Assembly (NCBI GenBank): GCA_024763245.1
Contig: JANTFW010000012.1
Location: forward strand, 1 to 36,375
DNA from: Flavobacteriaceae bacterium
GTDB lineage: Bacteria; Bacteroidota; Bacteroidia; Flavobacteriales; Flavobacteriaceae
Direction of reading: 5' to 3'
Length of the DNA: 36,375 bases
Notes under the pieces: model-generated
What the model was told of the DNA's origin: nothing
What the model saw: the letters and a program-made list of their open reading frames with translations, nothing else
The model's database searches: none
Position numbers and translations under genes: made by a program
In this document: piece after piece, positions 7,314 through 15,292 of the stretch
Layout: each line of letters opens with the position of its first letter
Numbering within the stretch: the first letter of the stretch is position 1

Positions 7314-8207
7314 ATGAAATTTATAGATTATTATAAAATATTAGGGATTAACAAAAGCGCTACGGAGAAAGAAATAAAAAAAGCCTACCGAAAATTGGCT
7401 CGTAAATACCATCCGGATGTAAATCCCAACGATAAAGAGGCAGAAAAAAAGTTTAAAGAAATAAATGAAGCCAATGAAGTCTTGAGTAATCCTGAAAATC
7501 GTAAAAAATACGATCAATACGGTAAGGACTGGAAACATGCCGAAGAATTTGAAAAAGCAAAACAGCAACAGCAAGAACAGCAGCAGTATCAGCGACAATA
7601 CAGCGGTTCCCATTTTTCGGAAAGTGACTTTTCCGATTACTTTGAATCCATGTTTGGAAAACAAACCTCCTCTAGAGGCAGTAGACAGCAAATGAAATTT
7701 AAAGGACAGGATTATAATGCCGAGCTGGTTTTACAATTACGCGATGTCTATAAATCCCACAAACAAATAGTGACGGTAAATGGCAAAAATATACGTTTAA
7801 CTATTCCTGCCGGTATAGAAAACGGACAGGTTATCAAAATTAAAGGAAAAGGAGGTGCCGGAAGGAATGGAGGCCCTAACGGAGATTTATATATTCGTTT
7901 CGTAATCAATAATAACACAGACTTTAAGCGAGAAGGTAGCACCTTATACAAAACAGTAGAAATAGACCTTTATACTGCAGTATTAGGAGGCACCATTACC
8001 ACCGCTACTTTTGACGGAAAAGTTAAACTAAAAATTGCTGCCGGAACACAAAATGGGGCTAAAGTTAAACTTAAAGGCAAAGGATTTCCCGTGTATAAGA
8101 AAAAAGATCAATTTGGCGATTTAATTATTACCTACACCGTTCGCATTCCAACCCATCTATCTGCCAAAGAAAAAGAATTGTTTAAAGAACTTCAAAAACT
8201 ACGTTAA
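7314..8207 (+). CDS. cbpA: CbpA-type DnaJ co-chaperone
   Basis: Hsp40 partner of DnaK. An N-terminal J domain (about 3-70) carries the HPD motif at 33-35, which stimulates the DnaK ATPase. It is followed by a very Gln-rich linker (about 83-101) and a Phe-rich segment (DFSDYFESMFG) in place of a long Gly/Phe region. The type II C-terminal substrate-binding domains come last (VNGKNIRLTIPAGIENGQ, GPNGDLYIRF, AAGTQNGAKVKLKGKGFP). There is no zinc-finger domain, which separates it from DnaJ itself. The 297-residue length fits CbpA. The gene for its modulator CbpM starts 2 bases after the stop, which supports the assignment. Confidence 0.93.
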   Translation: MKFIDYYKILGINKSATEKEIKKAYRKLARKYHPDVNPNDKEAEKKFKEINEANEVLSNPENRKKYDQYGKDWKHAEEFEKAKQQQQEQQQYQRQYSGSHFSESDFSDYFESMFGKQTSSRGSRQQMKFKGQDYNAELVLQLRDVYKSHKQIVTVNGKNIRLTIPAGIENGQVIKIKGKGGAGRNGGPNGDLYIRFVINNNTDFKREGSTLYKTVEIDLYTAVLGGTITTATFDGKVKLKIAAGTQNGAKVKLKGKGFPVYKKKDQFGDLIITYTVRIPTHLSAKEKELFKELQKLR

Positions 8208-8209
8208 TT

Positions 8210-8503
8210 ATGTCAAAACAAAAGCTCTTATTAGTAGATACACTCTGTAGCACTTATAAAATTGATGTGTCTTTTATCAATGAATTAAGAGGTGTTGGAT
8301 TGCTTAAAGTAAAAACCATTGAGCAGTCCGAATATATTCATATCGATGTATTATCCGATTTAGAAAAAATGATCCGACTACATCAAGACCTTAATGTCAA
8401 CATTGAAGGTATAGATGTTATTTTTAACCTCTTACAAAAAGTGGAATCTTTACAAAACGAACTGACAAGTGTAAAAAACAGGCTGTGTCTGTATGAAAAC
8501 TAA
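8210..8503 (+). CDS. cbpM: chaperone modulator CbpM
   Basis: 97 residues. In E. coli, CbpM binds the J domain of CbpA and blocks its co-chaperone and DNA-binding activity. The protein has a short N-terminal beta strand region, a MerR-like central helix pair (IDVSFINELRGVGLL, then ISSL-type helices around DLEKMIRLHQDLNVNIEGID) and a C-terminal leucine-zipper-like coil (VIFNLLQKVESLQNELTSVKNRL). The phrase LNVNIEGIDVI is characteristic of the CbpM/MerR-like family. It is translationally coupled to cbpA with a two-base gap, and it converges with the OmpA-type gene only 13 bases away, leaving no room for a classical terminator. Confidence 0.88.
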   Translation: MSKQKLLLVDTLCSTYKIDVSFINELRGVGLLKVKTIEQSEYIHIDVLSDLEKMIRLHQDLNVNIEGIDVIFNLLQKVESLQNELTSVKNRLCLYEN

Positions 8504-8516
8504 ATAACGAGAGCAA

Positions 8517-9494
8517 CTATTCGCCTAAAAGCTCATTAATTCTACTTAAATTAGGAGCTAAAATTATTTCAATTCGTCTGTTCTTAGCGCGTCCGGTAGC
8601 TGTGGTATTATCGTCCACCGGAAGAAACTCACTACGTCCTGCAGCTGTAATTTGTTGTGGGTTTACCCCTTTTTTCTCCAGAATTCGCACTATAGCCGTA
8701 GCTCTTTTTACCGATAAATCCCAATTATCTTGAAGCGTTGTTCCATGATAGGGTACATTATCGGTATGACCTTCTATTAAAACTTCAATATCCGGATTTA
8801 CCAATAGCACTTCTCCTAATTTTTTAACGGCTTGTCTTCCTTGAGACCCAACCGCCCAACTTCCGGAATTAAACAACAATTTGTTTTCCATAGATACATA
8901 TACTTTTCCGTTTTTTTTAGTGATACTAAGACCTTTACCCTCAAAGGAAGCCAAAGCATTAGTAACGGCATCACGTAGCGCATTCATCTTTGCTTCTTTA
9001 GCATCAATTAACTCTTCTAACTCTTCTATGGTCTGTGAACGAGCTTCTAGGGCGGCTTGTAGTTCTTGTAATCGTGTGTTTTCAGCAGCTAATGCCGCTT
9101 CTTTATCTTCCAGTTGCTGTAATAAATCACGTATGGTATTGGCTTTAGCCGATAATTCGGTAGCACTTTCTGTTTCTAAGGCTTCGTACGATGCTATTAA
9201 TTTATCCAAACGAGCTTTGGCCGCCGTATATTCGTTCTCTAAACCCACTTTCCGATCGTTTAGATTTCGTAGCGTTCCTTCTAAATTTTTTACATCAGCC
9301 TGCAATTGATTTCGTTGTGCAACTAATGCTTCGTTATTATCTACTAACTCCGAGTTAGAGTGCAATAGTCTGTTATACTTGGTTTCTAAATCATCATATA
9401 TCTTTTGAGAAACACAAGAGGATAAAAACACACTCATCAAAAAGAAATAAATAATTCTTTCTTTAGTAATACTTAATATTTTGATTTTTAACAA
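8517..9494 (-). CDS. OmpA-family lipoprotein with long coiled coil
   Basis: 325 residues. The leader ends in a lipobox LSSC (C27), so the protein should be lipid-anchored. Residues about 30-175 are a long Ala/Glu/Leu coiled coil (ALEARSQTIEELEELIDAKE and similar). The C-terminal OmpA domain (about 200-320) binds peptidoglycan and shows LFNSGSWAVG, IEGHTDNVPY, LSVKRATAIVRIL and GRAKNRRIEI. The start is TTG. The only nearby ATG (residue 20) would leave just six residues between the initiator and the lipid cysteine, too short for a signal peptide. It lies 10 bases after the preceding minus-strand gene and probably shares its transcript. It likely ties the outer membrane to the wall. Confidence 0.9.
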   Translation of the reverse strand: MLKIKILSITKERIIYFFLMSVFLSSCVSQKIYDDLETKYNRLLHSNSELVDNNEALVAQRNQLQADVKNLEGTLRNLNDRKVGLENEYTAAKARLDKLIASYEALETESATELSAKANTIRDLLQQLEDKEAALAAENTRLQELQAALEARSQTIEELEELIDAKEAKMNALRDAVTNALASFEGKGLSITKKNGKVYVSMENKLLFNSGSWAVGSQGRQAVKKLGEVLLVNPDIEVLIEGHTDNVPYHGTTLQDNWDLSVKRATAIVRILEKKGVNPQQITAAGRSEFLPVDDNTTATGRAKNRRIEIILAPNLSRINELLGE

Positions 9495-9504
9495 AATAAA
9501 CTAT

Positions 9505-9732
9505 TTACTTTAAACCTTTTTCTACTTGTGTAATAAAATCCGGAGCTTCTTGAGTTCCTTCCTCCGGAACACTTTGGTATGAATACACATCATTAACCTG
9601 TTCCCATAATTTAGCAAAACGCTCCTTAGAGGTGCTTTCTTTTAAATAATTGTAATAGCGTTTTAAGGTCTCTTGACTATCCACTCTATCTAATAATGAA
9701 TAAATCATTTTTTTAAGTTCACTTGTTTTCAT
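9505..9732 (-). CDS. small protein of unknown function
   Basis: 75 residues, soluble and highly charged, probably helical through residues 3-45 (SELKKMIYSLLDRVDSQETL, then KRYYNYLKES). An acidic, Pro-containing tail follows. No cysteine motif, signal peptide or membrane helix. It lies between xth (19-base gap) and the OmpA lipoprotein gene (10-base gap), all on the minus strand, so it is almost surely co-transcribed and the frame is probably real. The N-terminal half loosely recalls the small antitoxin-like proteins that sit beside RelE-type toxins in this phylum, but there is no toxin gene beside it, so I leave it unnamed. Confidence 0.72.
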   Translation of the reverse strand: MKTSELKKMIYSLLDRVDSQETLKRYYNYLKESTSKERFAKLWEQVNDVYSYQSVPEEGTQEAPDFITQVEKGLK

Positions 9733-9751
9733 AATTTTATTCTAATTGTAT

Positions 9752-10516
9752 TTATACATTTATTTCAACTAATACTGGGCAATGATCGGAGTGTACAGCA
9801 TCCGACAATATAGCTGCTCTCGTAATTTTGCTTTCTAGTGGTTTTGATACCATATTATAATCCAAACGCCACCCTTTATTCCGCTCTCTGGCTCTTCCTC
9901 TATAACTCCACCAACTGTATTGATTCGGTTCGTGATTAAATAACCTAAAACTATCCACAAAACCACTCGCTATAAACTTCGTAAGCCACTCCCTTTCTAC
10001 CGGCAAAAACCCGGAAACATTTTTTAATCGAACCGGATCATGAATATCAATCGGTTGGTGACAAATATTATAGTCTCCACATATAACGAGATTTGGATGC
10101 TTTTGTTTTAATTCATTGATATAATTTAAAAATTCATCCATATAATTGAGCTTAAAGGCCAGCCGCGCATCACTTGTTCCGGATGGTAAATATAAACTCA
10201 TTACGGAAATCCCATCAAAATCAAGTCTTAAATTTCGACCTTCAAAATCCATAGTCTCAATTCCCGTTCCGTACACCACTTTATTAGGCTCTTTTTTAGC
10301 TAATACAGCCACACCACTATAGCCTTTCTTTTGAGCAGAAAACCAATAATTATACGAATAACCGGCTTCTTCAAAAACAGACAAATCCAACTGCTCTTTA
10401 TGTGCCTTTATTTCTTGTAGACACAAAACATCCGGATTGGTTGCTTTTAACCAATCAATAAAACCCTTTTTTAATGCGGCACGAATACCGTTTACATTGT
10501 ACGAAACAATTTTCAT
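9752..10516 (-). CDS. xth: exodeoxyribonuclease III (AP endonuclease)
   Basis: Cuts DNA at abasic sites and removes 3' blocking groups in base-excision repair; it also has 3'-5' exonuclease and RNase H activity. At 254 residues it has the ExoIII family motifs in order: YNVNGIRAA with N7, LQEIKA with the metal-binding E35, GYSGVAVLAK, PSGTSDARL, GDYNICHQPIDIHDP with D148 and N150, RLDYNMVS, and the terminal SDHCPV with D244-H245. The ATG at 10514-10516 is about 15 bases after the start predicted by TATCTTTG (10535-10542, minus strand). First gene of a three-gene minus-strand unit. Confidence 0.94.
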   Translation of the reverse strand: MKIVSYNVNGIRAALKKGFIDWLKATNPDVLCLQEIKAHKEQLDLSVFEEAGYSYNYWFSAQKKGYSGVAVLAKKEPNKVVYGTGIETMDFEGRNLRLDFDGISVMSLYLPSGTSDARLAFKLNYMDEFLNYINELKQKHPNLVICGDYNICHQPIDIHDPVRLKNVSGFLPVEREWLTKFIASGFVDSFRLFNHEPNQYSWWSYRGRARERNKGWRLDYNMVSKPLESKITRAAILSDAVHSDHCPVLVEINV

Positions 10517-10534
10517 ATATTCTATTTTGACTCA

Positions 10535-10542
10535 CAAAGATA
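10535..10542 (-). promoter_or_regulatory. -7 element TATCTTTG for xth
   Basis: Exact TANNTTTG on the minus strand, 18 bases upstream of the xth ATG. It predicts a leader of about 15 bases. No clear -33 TTG is seen. Confidence 0.5.
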
Positions 10543-10638
10543 CTTTTTTACACCGAGATTACCCTTGTATTTAGACCGTGTTTTTGTAAAGATTCTGTTA
10601 AAACCGGATGTGCTATTTTGGCAAAACAACAAATCTGT

Positions 10639-10669
10639 TTGAGTAGCAATTAAAATTTCCGTAGGTTTG
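10639..10669 (+). promoter_or_regulatory. promoter abutting the TPR gene start (TTG, 20 bases, TAGGTTTG)
   Basis: TTG at 10639-10641 and TAGGTTTG at 10662-10669 are spaced by 20 bases, within the range expected for this phylum. The ATG at 10675 is only six bases after the -7 element, so transcription should start at or within a base or two of the start codon. Confidence 0.6.
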
Positions 10670-10674
10670 TGATA

Positions 10675-12456
10675 ATGCTTCAAAAAATAGTATATATCAT
10701 TCTTTTACTCTTCACGCTACAGACTTGGAGTCAAGACCAAGTTTTAGCAACGGATTACTTTAGAAGAGGGGAATTTGAAAAAGCCGCTAATTTATACGGC
10801 AAACTCCATAACGAAAACCCTCATAATAGCTATTATTTTAAATATTTACTAAAAAGTTACCAAGCCTTAGAAGCCTACCAAACAGTAGACTCCATAATCA
10901 ACAATCAACTCAAAAAAAAATCAAAAAAGCCCTTTTTATGGGTGGAATTAGGTTATAATTTTGCCTTACAACATCAAGAAGATCAAGCGAAAAATTATTA
11001 TGATAAAGCAATAGCTATATTACAGGAAACCCCAAGATATGGTTATCAAATTGCTAAAAGTTTTCAAGACAATCATTTGTTAGATTATGCACAAACAGCC
11101 TACCAGCTATTGATGGAAAAGTTACCCAATGCTAACTACAACTATCAACTCGCCGCTATTTACGGTGAAAAAGGGAATATCTCTAAGATGTTTGACACCT
11201 ATTTGGATATGGTGGAAAGACAAGGAGGTTCGCTTCAAAATATACAACGCTTTATAGGGAAATTTCTCACCAATGATCCGCAAGACAAAAACAATTTGCT
11301 TTTTAGAAAATTATTGATTGCCCGTTTACAAGAACATCCGGCAGACGAGTGGAACAAACTCTTGTCTTGGCTTTACCAAATGCAACAAGACTATGCAAAG
11401 GCTTTACGTCAAGAAAAAGCAGTATATCAACGTCACAAAGAAGATCTGTCCGGCATAATTAATGTTGGGGCTATGGCTTTTGACACAAAAGATTATGCTA
11501 CGGCCAAAGAAGCATTTACCTATTGTACAGAGCACTCCCTGGATGTAGAAATAAAAATGCACGCCATTTACTATTTAGTAGAAAGTTTACGGGCTACAGA
11601 GTCCGATGTCAACAAAATAGATACTGCTTATCAAGTTGTTTTTAATGAATATGGTAAAGGGATCCTCACAACTAAACTTCAGGTATCGTATGCCAATTTT
11701 TTGACCTTTACCACCAACCAACCCCTAAAAGCGATAAGGGTACTGGAAGAGGCCTTACAGAATAACTTAGATAAATTTCAAAAAGCTGAAATAAAAATAC
11801 AGTTGGCCGATATTATGGTATACACAGGTGATTACAACCATGCCTTAATCAACTATTCTCAAGTCCAGTTGGATTTAAAAAGTCATGCATTGGCACAGTT
11901 AGCCAGATATAAAGTGGCACAAACCTCCTATTTTAAAGGGGATTTTGAATGGGCTAATATTCAACTAAAAGTATTAAAAAGAGGAACGGCAAATCTTATC
12001 TCTAACAACGCCATTGGATTAAGTTTACTTATTGATGATAATACCGCTCAAGACTCTATTCCAACAGCCCTAATAAGATATGCTCATGCCGATTTATTAG
12101 CATATCAAAACAAAAACCAACAGGCTATTGATAGCCTCAGCAGTTTGTTAAAAGATTTTAAAGGACATCCTATTGAAGATGAAGCCTTTTATAAACGGGG
12201 TGAACTCTACAAAAAAATGCAAAATTATCCGGCAGCTATTGCTGATTATCTCACAGTTTTAGAATTAAAAGATAACGATATATTGATAGATGATGCTCTT
12301 TATAATGTTGCTGAACTTTACGATCAATCACTACACGAGCCTGAAAAAGCAAAAATATACTATAAAAAGATTGTATTTGAACACCCGTCCAGTATCTATC
12401 TCATCCCCTCTCGTAAACGCTATCGGCAATTACGAGGCGATACTTTGACACCTTAA
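10675..12456 (+). CDS. secreted tetratricopeptide-repeat protein
   Basis: 593 residues. A signal peptide occupies about the first 20 residues (MLQKIVYIILLLFTLQTWSQ). The rest is helical TPR repeats spread over the whole length, for example EFEKAANLYGKLHNENPHNS, DQAKNYYDKAIAILQE, DYAKALRQEKAVYQ and NYPAAIADYLTVLELKDND. The protein should be exported to the periplasm or outer membrane and act as an assembly or binding scaffold; no partner can be named. An in-frame GTG six bases upstream overlaps the -7 element and is rejected as the start. It stands alone between divergent xth and convergent lpxH. A seven-base hairpin (ACACCTT/AAGGTGT) spans its stop codon. Confidence 0.85.
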   Translation: MLQKIVYIILLLFTLQTWSQDQVLATDYFRRGEFEKAANLYGKLHNENPHNSYYFKYLLKSYQALEAYQTVDSIINNQLKKKSKKPFLWVELGYNFALQHQEDQAKNYYDKAIAILQETPRYGYQIAKSFQDNHLLDYAQTAYQLLMEKLPNANYNYQLAAIYGEKGNISKMFDTYLDMVERQGGSLQNIQRFIGKFLTNDPQDKNNLLFRKLLIARLQEHPADEWNKLLSWLYQMQQDYAKALRQEKAVYQRHKEDLSGIINVGAMAFDTKDYATAKEAFTYCTEHSLDVEIKMHAIYYLVESLRATESDVNKIDTAYQVVFNEYGKGILTTKLQVSYANFLTFTTNQPLKAIRVLEEALQNNLDKFQKAEIKIQLADIMVYTGDYNHALINYSQVQLDLKSHALAQLARYKVAQTSYFKGDFEWANIQLKVLKRGTANLISNNAIGLSLLIDDNTAQDSIPTALIRYAHADLLAYQNKNQQAIDSLSSLLKDFKGHPIEDEAFYKRGELYKKMQNYPAAIADYLTVLELKDNDILIDDALYNVAELYDQSLHEPEKAKIYYKKIVFEHPSSIYLIPSRKRYRQLRGDTLTP

Positions 12457-12469
12457 TAAGAAAAGGTGT
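12448..12469. terminator. possible stem-loop between convergent genes
   Basis: ACACCTT (12448-12454) and AAGGTGT (12463-12469) form a perfect seven-base stem with an eight-base loop that includes the end of the TPR gene's stop codon. No T-run follows on either strand, so termination is uncertain. It lies 15 bases from the end of the convergent lpxH gene. Confidence 0.3.
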
Positions 12470-12483
12470 GATCAAACAAAGAA

Positions 12484-13224
12484 TTATTTGTTGTAATAAC
12501 AAAGTTTTAGTTCTTTCCCATCAAAAACAGCGTAACTAAAATAACTAACCCAATCTCCTGTATTGACATATTTAGAAGTTTTTCCTATCTTTTTTTCCAT
12601 GGGCAAATGCCGATGTCCAAACAGAAAATAATCAAAAGCTTCTTTTTGGTATTGCTCTTTACAGTATTGAATGAGCATTTCTTTATCATCTCCTAAAAAA
12701 GCGACATCTTCCTCTCCGGAAATATACTTGTTTTTCAAAGACAAATAACGGGCAAAAGGCACACCAATATCCGGATGTAACCAACGGTAAAACCATTTTG
12801 AAACCGGATTTTTAAAAACTCTTTTCATCCCTTTATAGGCGTAATCTCCGGGTCCTAAACCATCGCCATGCCCAATTAAAAACTTTTTTCCATTGTATTG
12901 AAATGTCTTAGGGAAATGATACACGGCCATCCCCAGTTCTGTGGTAAAATAATCCCGAACCCACAAATCGTGATTTCCAACAAAAAAATGGATTTTTATA
13001 CCCTGTTCTTGCAAAGCTGCTAATTTGGAAAGAACCCTAATAAATCCTTTAGGCACCACCGTTTTATATTCAAACCAAAAATCAAACAAATCGCCTAGTA
13101 AAAACAATTCCGTTGCATCTTCTTTTATCGTATCTAACCATTGAATAAACAAAGTTTCTCTTTGCCTGCTCTTTTCCGGAGTGGGCGCGCCAAAATGTTG
13201 ATCGGATGCAAAATATAGTTTCAT
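12484..13224 (-). CDS. lpxH: UDP-2,3-diacylglucosamine diphosphatase LpxH
   Basis: Peripheral inner-membrane enzyme of lipid A synthesis that splits UDP-2,3-diacylglucosamine into lipid X and UMP. The 246-residue calcineurin-like metallophosphatase has all the metal-binding blocks: D8 and H10 in YFASDQHFGAP, D45 in LLGDLFDFW, N84-H85 in VGNHDLW, H119 in IGHGDGLGPGDYAYK, and H204/H206 in FGHRHLPME. The LpxH-type insert between the NHD and GHxH blocks is present (WLHPDIGVPFARYLSLKNKY). It begins 4 bases after the stop of the processing protease gene and is the last gene of a minus-strand unit with the protease and dCMP deaminase. Confidence 0.88.
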   Translation of the reverse strand: MKLYFASDQHFGAPTPEKSRQRETLFIQWLDTIKEDATELFLLGDLFDFWFEYKTVVPKGFIRVLSKLAALQEQGIKIHFFVGNHDLWVRDYFTTELGMAVYHFPKTFQYNGKKFLIGHGDGLGPGDYAYKGMKRVFKNPVSKWFYRWLHPDIGVPFARYLSLKNKYISGEEDVAFLGDDKEMLIQYCKEQYQKEAFDYFLFGHRHLPMEKKIGKTSKYVNTGDWVSYFSYAVFDGKELKLCYYNK

Positions 13225-13228
13225 AGGT

Positions 13229-14797
13229 CTAATCTAAAGACTTTTGTTCCTGTTCTAAAACCTTTTGTATCATATTATCATAAGGCTCGTACATTTGATA
13301 AAAAGCCGTTTCCCCGAATAACTCTCTGGCTGCTAATGCCTTTAGGTATGTTTTTAATAAAGTCCTTTTTGCAAGACTTACTTTTATAGAAGATTCTTTT
13401 AGATAGGCTTGCAGCATAGCTGTGCTATCAAAATCATTTTTAAAAGTAGCCCAAGGCATCGCAGAAAATTTAGTTCTATTTTCGTCTATATAGTCAAAAA
13501 CAAAACTATTGATATCTATTAAATGATACGACGGATAATAAAGTGTCGTATCAATAGCGACGAATAGGTCGGGAATAATACCGCCTCCGCCATATACCAC
13601 TTTGCCCTTTGGGGTGGTGTATTTTAAACTATCATTAATAGGAATACTATCTTTATGAAGTAATTCTCCACTTTCAATTCTATGGAATTTATCCCGGTAG
13701 TAATCCAAACTTCCGTGGTGATCGTAGGGTTTTTGGATGGAGCGTCCGGTTGGTGTATAATAACGAGCTGTAGTTAAGCGAACCGCCGACCCGTCACCTA
13801 AGCCCATTTCTTGCTGAACCAAACCCTTTCCAAAAGAGCGGCGTCCTACAATAATAGCTCTATCATTATCCTGTAAAGCACCCGCAACAATTTCTGAAGC
13901 TGAGGCTGACTCTTCATCTATCAACACATAGAGTTTTCCTTTCTCAAAATTACCCTTAGCACTTGCAAAAGATTTGGTGATTTTAGCCGCCTTGTTTTTG
14001 GTAAATACAATTAACGCCCCTTGCGCCAAAAACTCGTCGGCAATTTTATTAGCAACCTCTAAAAATCCACCGGAATTTCCGCGTAAGTCTAAAACAAGGG
14101 TTTTCATTCCATTCGATAGAAGTGCTGTTAATGCCTCCTTAAATTCGGTGTACGTATTTCGTGCAAAACGTTCTATTTTAATATAGCCCATATCCTTATT
14201 AACCATATAATAAACCGGTACACTTGTAAGGTTTACTTCATCTCTATTAAAGTTAAACTCTAAGATACTATCCGCTTGTTTTCTATAAATTCTTAAGTGT
14301 ACTTCATCTGCTTTAGTCCCCTTAAGCTCTGCCATTACTTGATTGCTATTAAGTAATTTACCGTATAAGGTATCTCTATTAGCTATTAAAATTCGATCTC
14401 CGGCTTTAAGACCAGCCTTTTCACTGGGTCCGTCTTTAATGACTCGCAATACGGTTACAGAGTCTCTTATTAATCGAAATTGAATACCAATACCTTTAAA
14501 ATGACCCTCCATATTTTCTTGAATACCTTGCAAATCCTTTTTAGGGATATACACGGAATGAGGATCTAAATTGGTAAGTAAATTAGTAATGGATACATCT
14601 AATAAAGAATCGGTATCTACATCATCCACATAATCGTATTGTATATAATCGATCAGTCGTTTAATTTTATTCTCTTGTTGGTTTGACGATAAGAACCCCA
14701 AACCATTTTCTTTATAATCAAATGAACTCCCTATTAGAATTCCAATAGAAAGGGCAATTCCTATCCATAGTGCTGTATTTGCGTTTTTATTGGACAT
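13229..14797 (-). CDS. C-terminal processing peptidase, S41 family (CtpA/Prc-like)
   Basis: 522 residues, anchored by an N-terminal hydrophobic helix (about 9-25) with the rest in the periplasm. A PDZ domain (about 95-180, IQFRLIRDSVTVLRVIKDGP, then GLKAGDRILIANRD) is followed by the peptidase domain. LVLDLRGNSGGFLEVANKIA marks the S41 fold, and the catalytic Ser-Lys dyad is S299 in ESASASEIVAG and K324 in SFGKGLVQQ. The 25-residue spacing equals that in E. coli Prc. Such enzymes trim or degrade envelope proteins; substrates are unknown here. The ATG overlaps the end of the dCMP deaminase gene by 11 bases, so translation is coupled. Confidence 0.92.
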   Translation of the reverse strand: MSNKNANTALWIGIALSIGILIGSSFDYKENGLGFLSSNQQENKIKRLIDYIQYDYVDDVDTDSLLDVSITNLLTNLDPHSVYIPKKDLQGIQENMEGHFKGIGIQFRLIRDSVTVLRVIKDGPSEKAGLKAGDRILIANRDTLYGKLLNSNQVMAELKGTKADEVHLRIYRKQADSILEFNFNRDEVNLTSVPVYYMVNKDMGYIKIERFARNTYTEFKEALTALLSNGMKTLVLDLRGNSGGFLEVANKIADEFLAQGALIVFTKNKAAKITKSFASAKGNFEKGKLYVLIDEESASASEIVAGALQDNDRAIIVGRRSFGKGLVQQEMGLGDGSAVRLTTARYYTPTGRSIQKPYDHHGSLDYYRDKFHRIESGELLHKDSIPINDSLKYTTPKGKVVYGGGGIIPDLFVAIDTTLYYPSYHLIDINSFVFDYIDENRTKFSAMPWATFKNDFDSTAMLQAYLKESSIKVSLAKRTLLKTYLKALAARELFGETAFYQMYEPYDNMIQKVLEQEQKSLD

Positions 14798-15212
14798 CCT
14801 CTAACTTATTTAAATGGACCCCTGCTTTACTCAAAAAATCAATTCCTGAAGTATCTTTATAGGCCTCTAAATAAACCACCCGTTCTATTCCGGATTGATG
14901 AATTAATTTACTACACTCTTTACACGGCGACATAGTAAGGTAAAGCGTTGCGCCTTTACAAGTTTGTGTAGAACCGGCCACTTTTAAAATGGCATTAGCC
15001 TCCGCATGCAAAACGTGCCATTTGGTGCTTCCTGACTCATCTTCACAATGGTTATCAAAACCCGAAGGGGTACCATTATACCCGTCGGAAATAATCATAC
15101 GGTCTTTAACAATTAAGGCACCTACTTTTTTGCGTTTGCAATGCGACAATTTAGCCCACTCTTTAGCCATTCGCATATAGGCTTTGTCATATCGTAATTG
15201 TTTGTCTTTCAT
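14787..15212 (-). CDS. dCMP deaminase
   Basis: Cytosolic zinc enzyme that converts dCMP to dUMP, feeding thymidylate synthesis. The 141-residue protein has the cytidine/deoxycytidylate deaminase zinc site: H69-A-E71 in HVLHAEANAI, where E71 is the proton shuttle, and P96-C97-x-x-C100 in SPCKEC. The substrate-binding stretch SDGYNGTPSGFDNHCED is characteristic of dCMP deaminases of the ComEB type rather than free-cytidine deaminases. First gene of the minus-strand unit with the S41 protease and lpxH, a grouping without an obvious functional link. A TACCTTCG element (15221-15228, minus strand) differs from the -7 consensus at one base. Confidence 0.92.
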   Translation of the reverse strand: MKDKQLRYDKAYMRMAKEWAKLSHCKRKKVGALIVKDRMIISDGYNGTPSGFDNHCEDESGSTKWHVLHAEANAILKVAGSTQTCKGATLYLTMSPCKECSKLIHQSGIERVVYLEAYKDTSGIDFLSKAGVHLNKLEDVQ

Positions 15213-15292
15213 GATGCTTGCGAAGGTACAGCTTTATTTATATTTTAAAAAAATGGATTTCCCTAAGTATGGATATATCAAATCATCCAATT

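Noticed and set aside
8881-9309. Plus-strand open frame of 142 codons opposite the OmpA lipoprotein
   Set aside because: Ser/Ala-rich antisense of the coiled-coil repeat; the OmpA-type gene on the minus strand has a lipobox and complete domain motifs.
10669-10674. GTG start two codons upstream for the TPR protein
   Set aside because: The GTG overlaps the last base of the -7 element; the ATG at 10675 directly opens the signal peptide.
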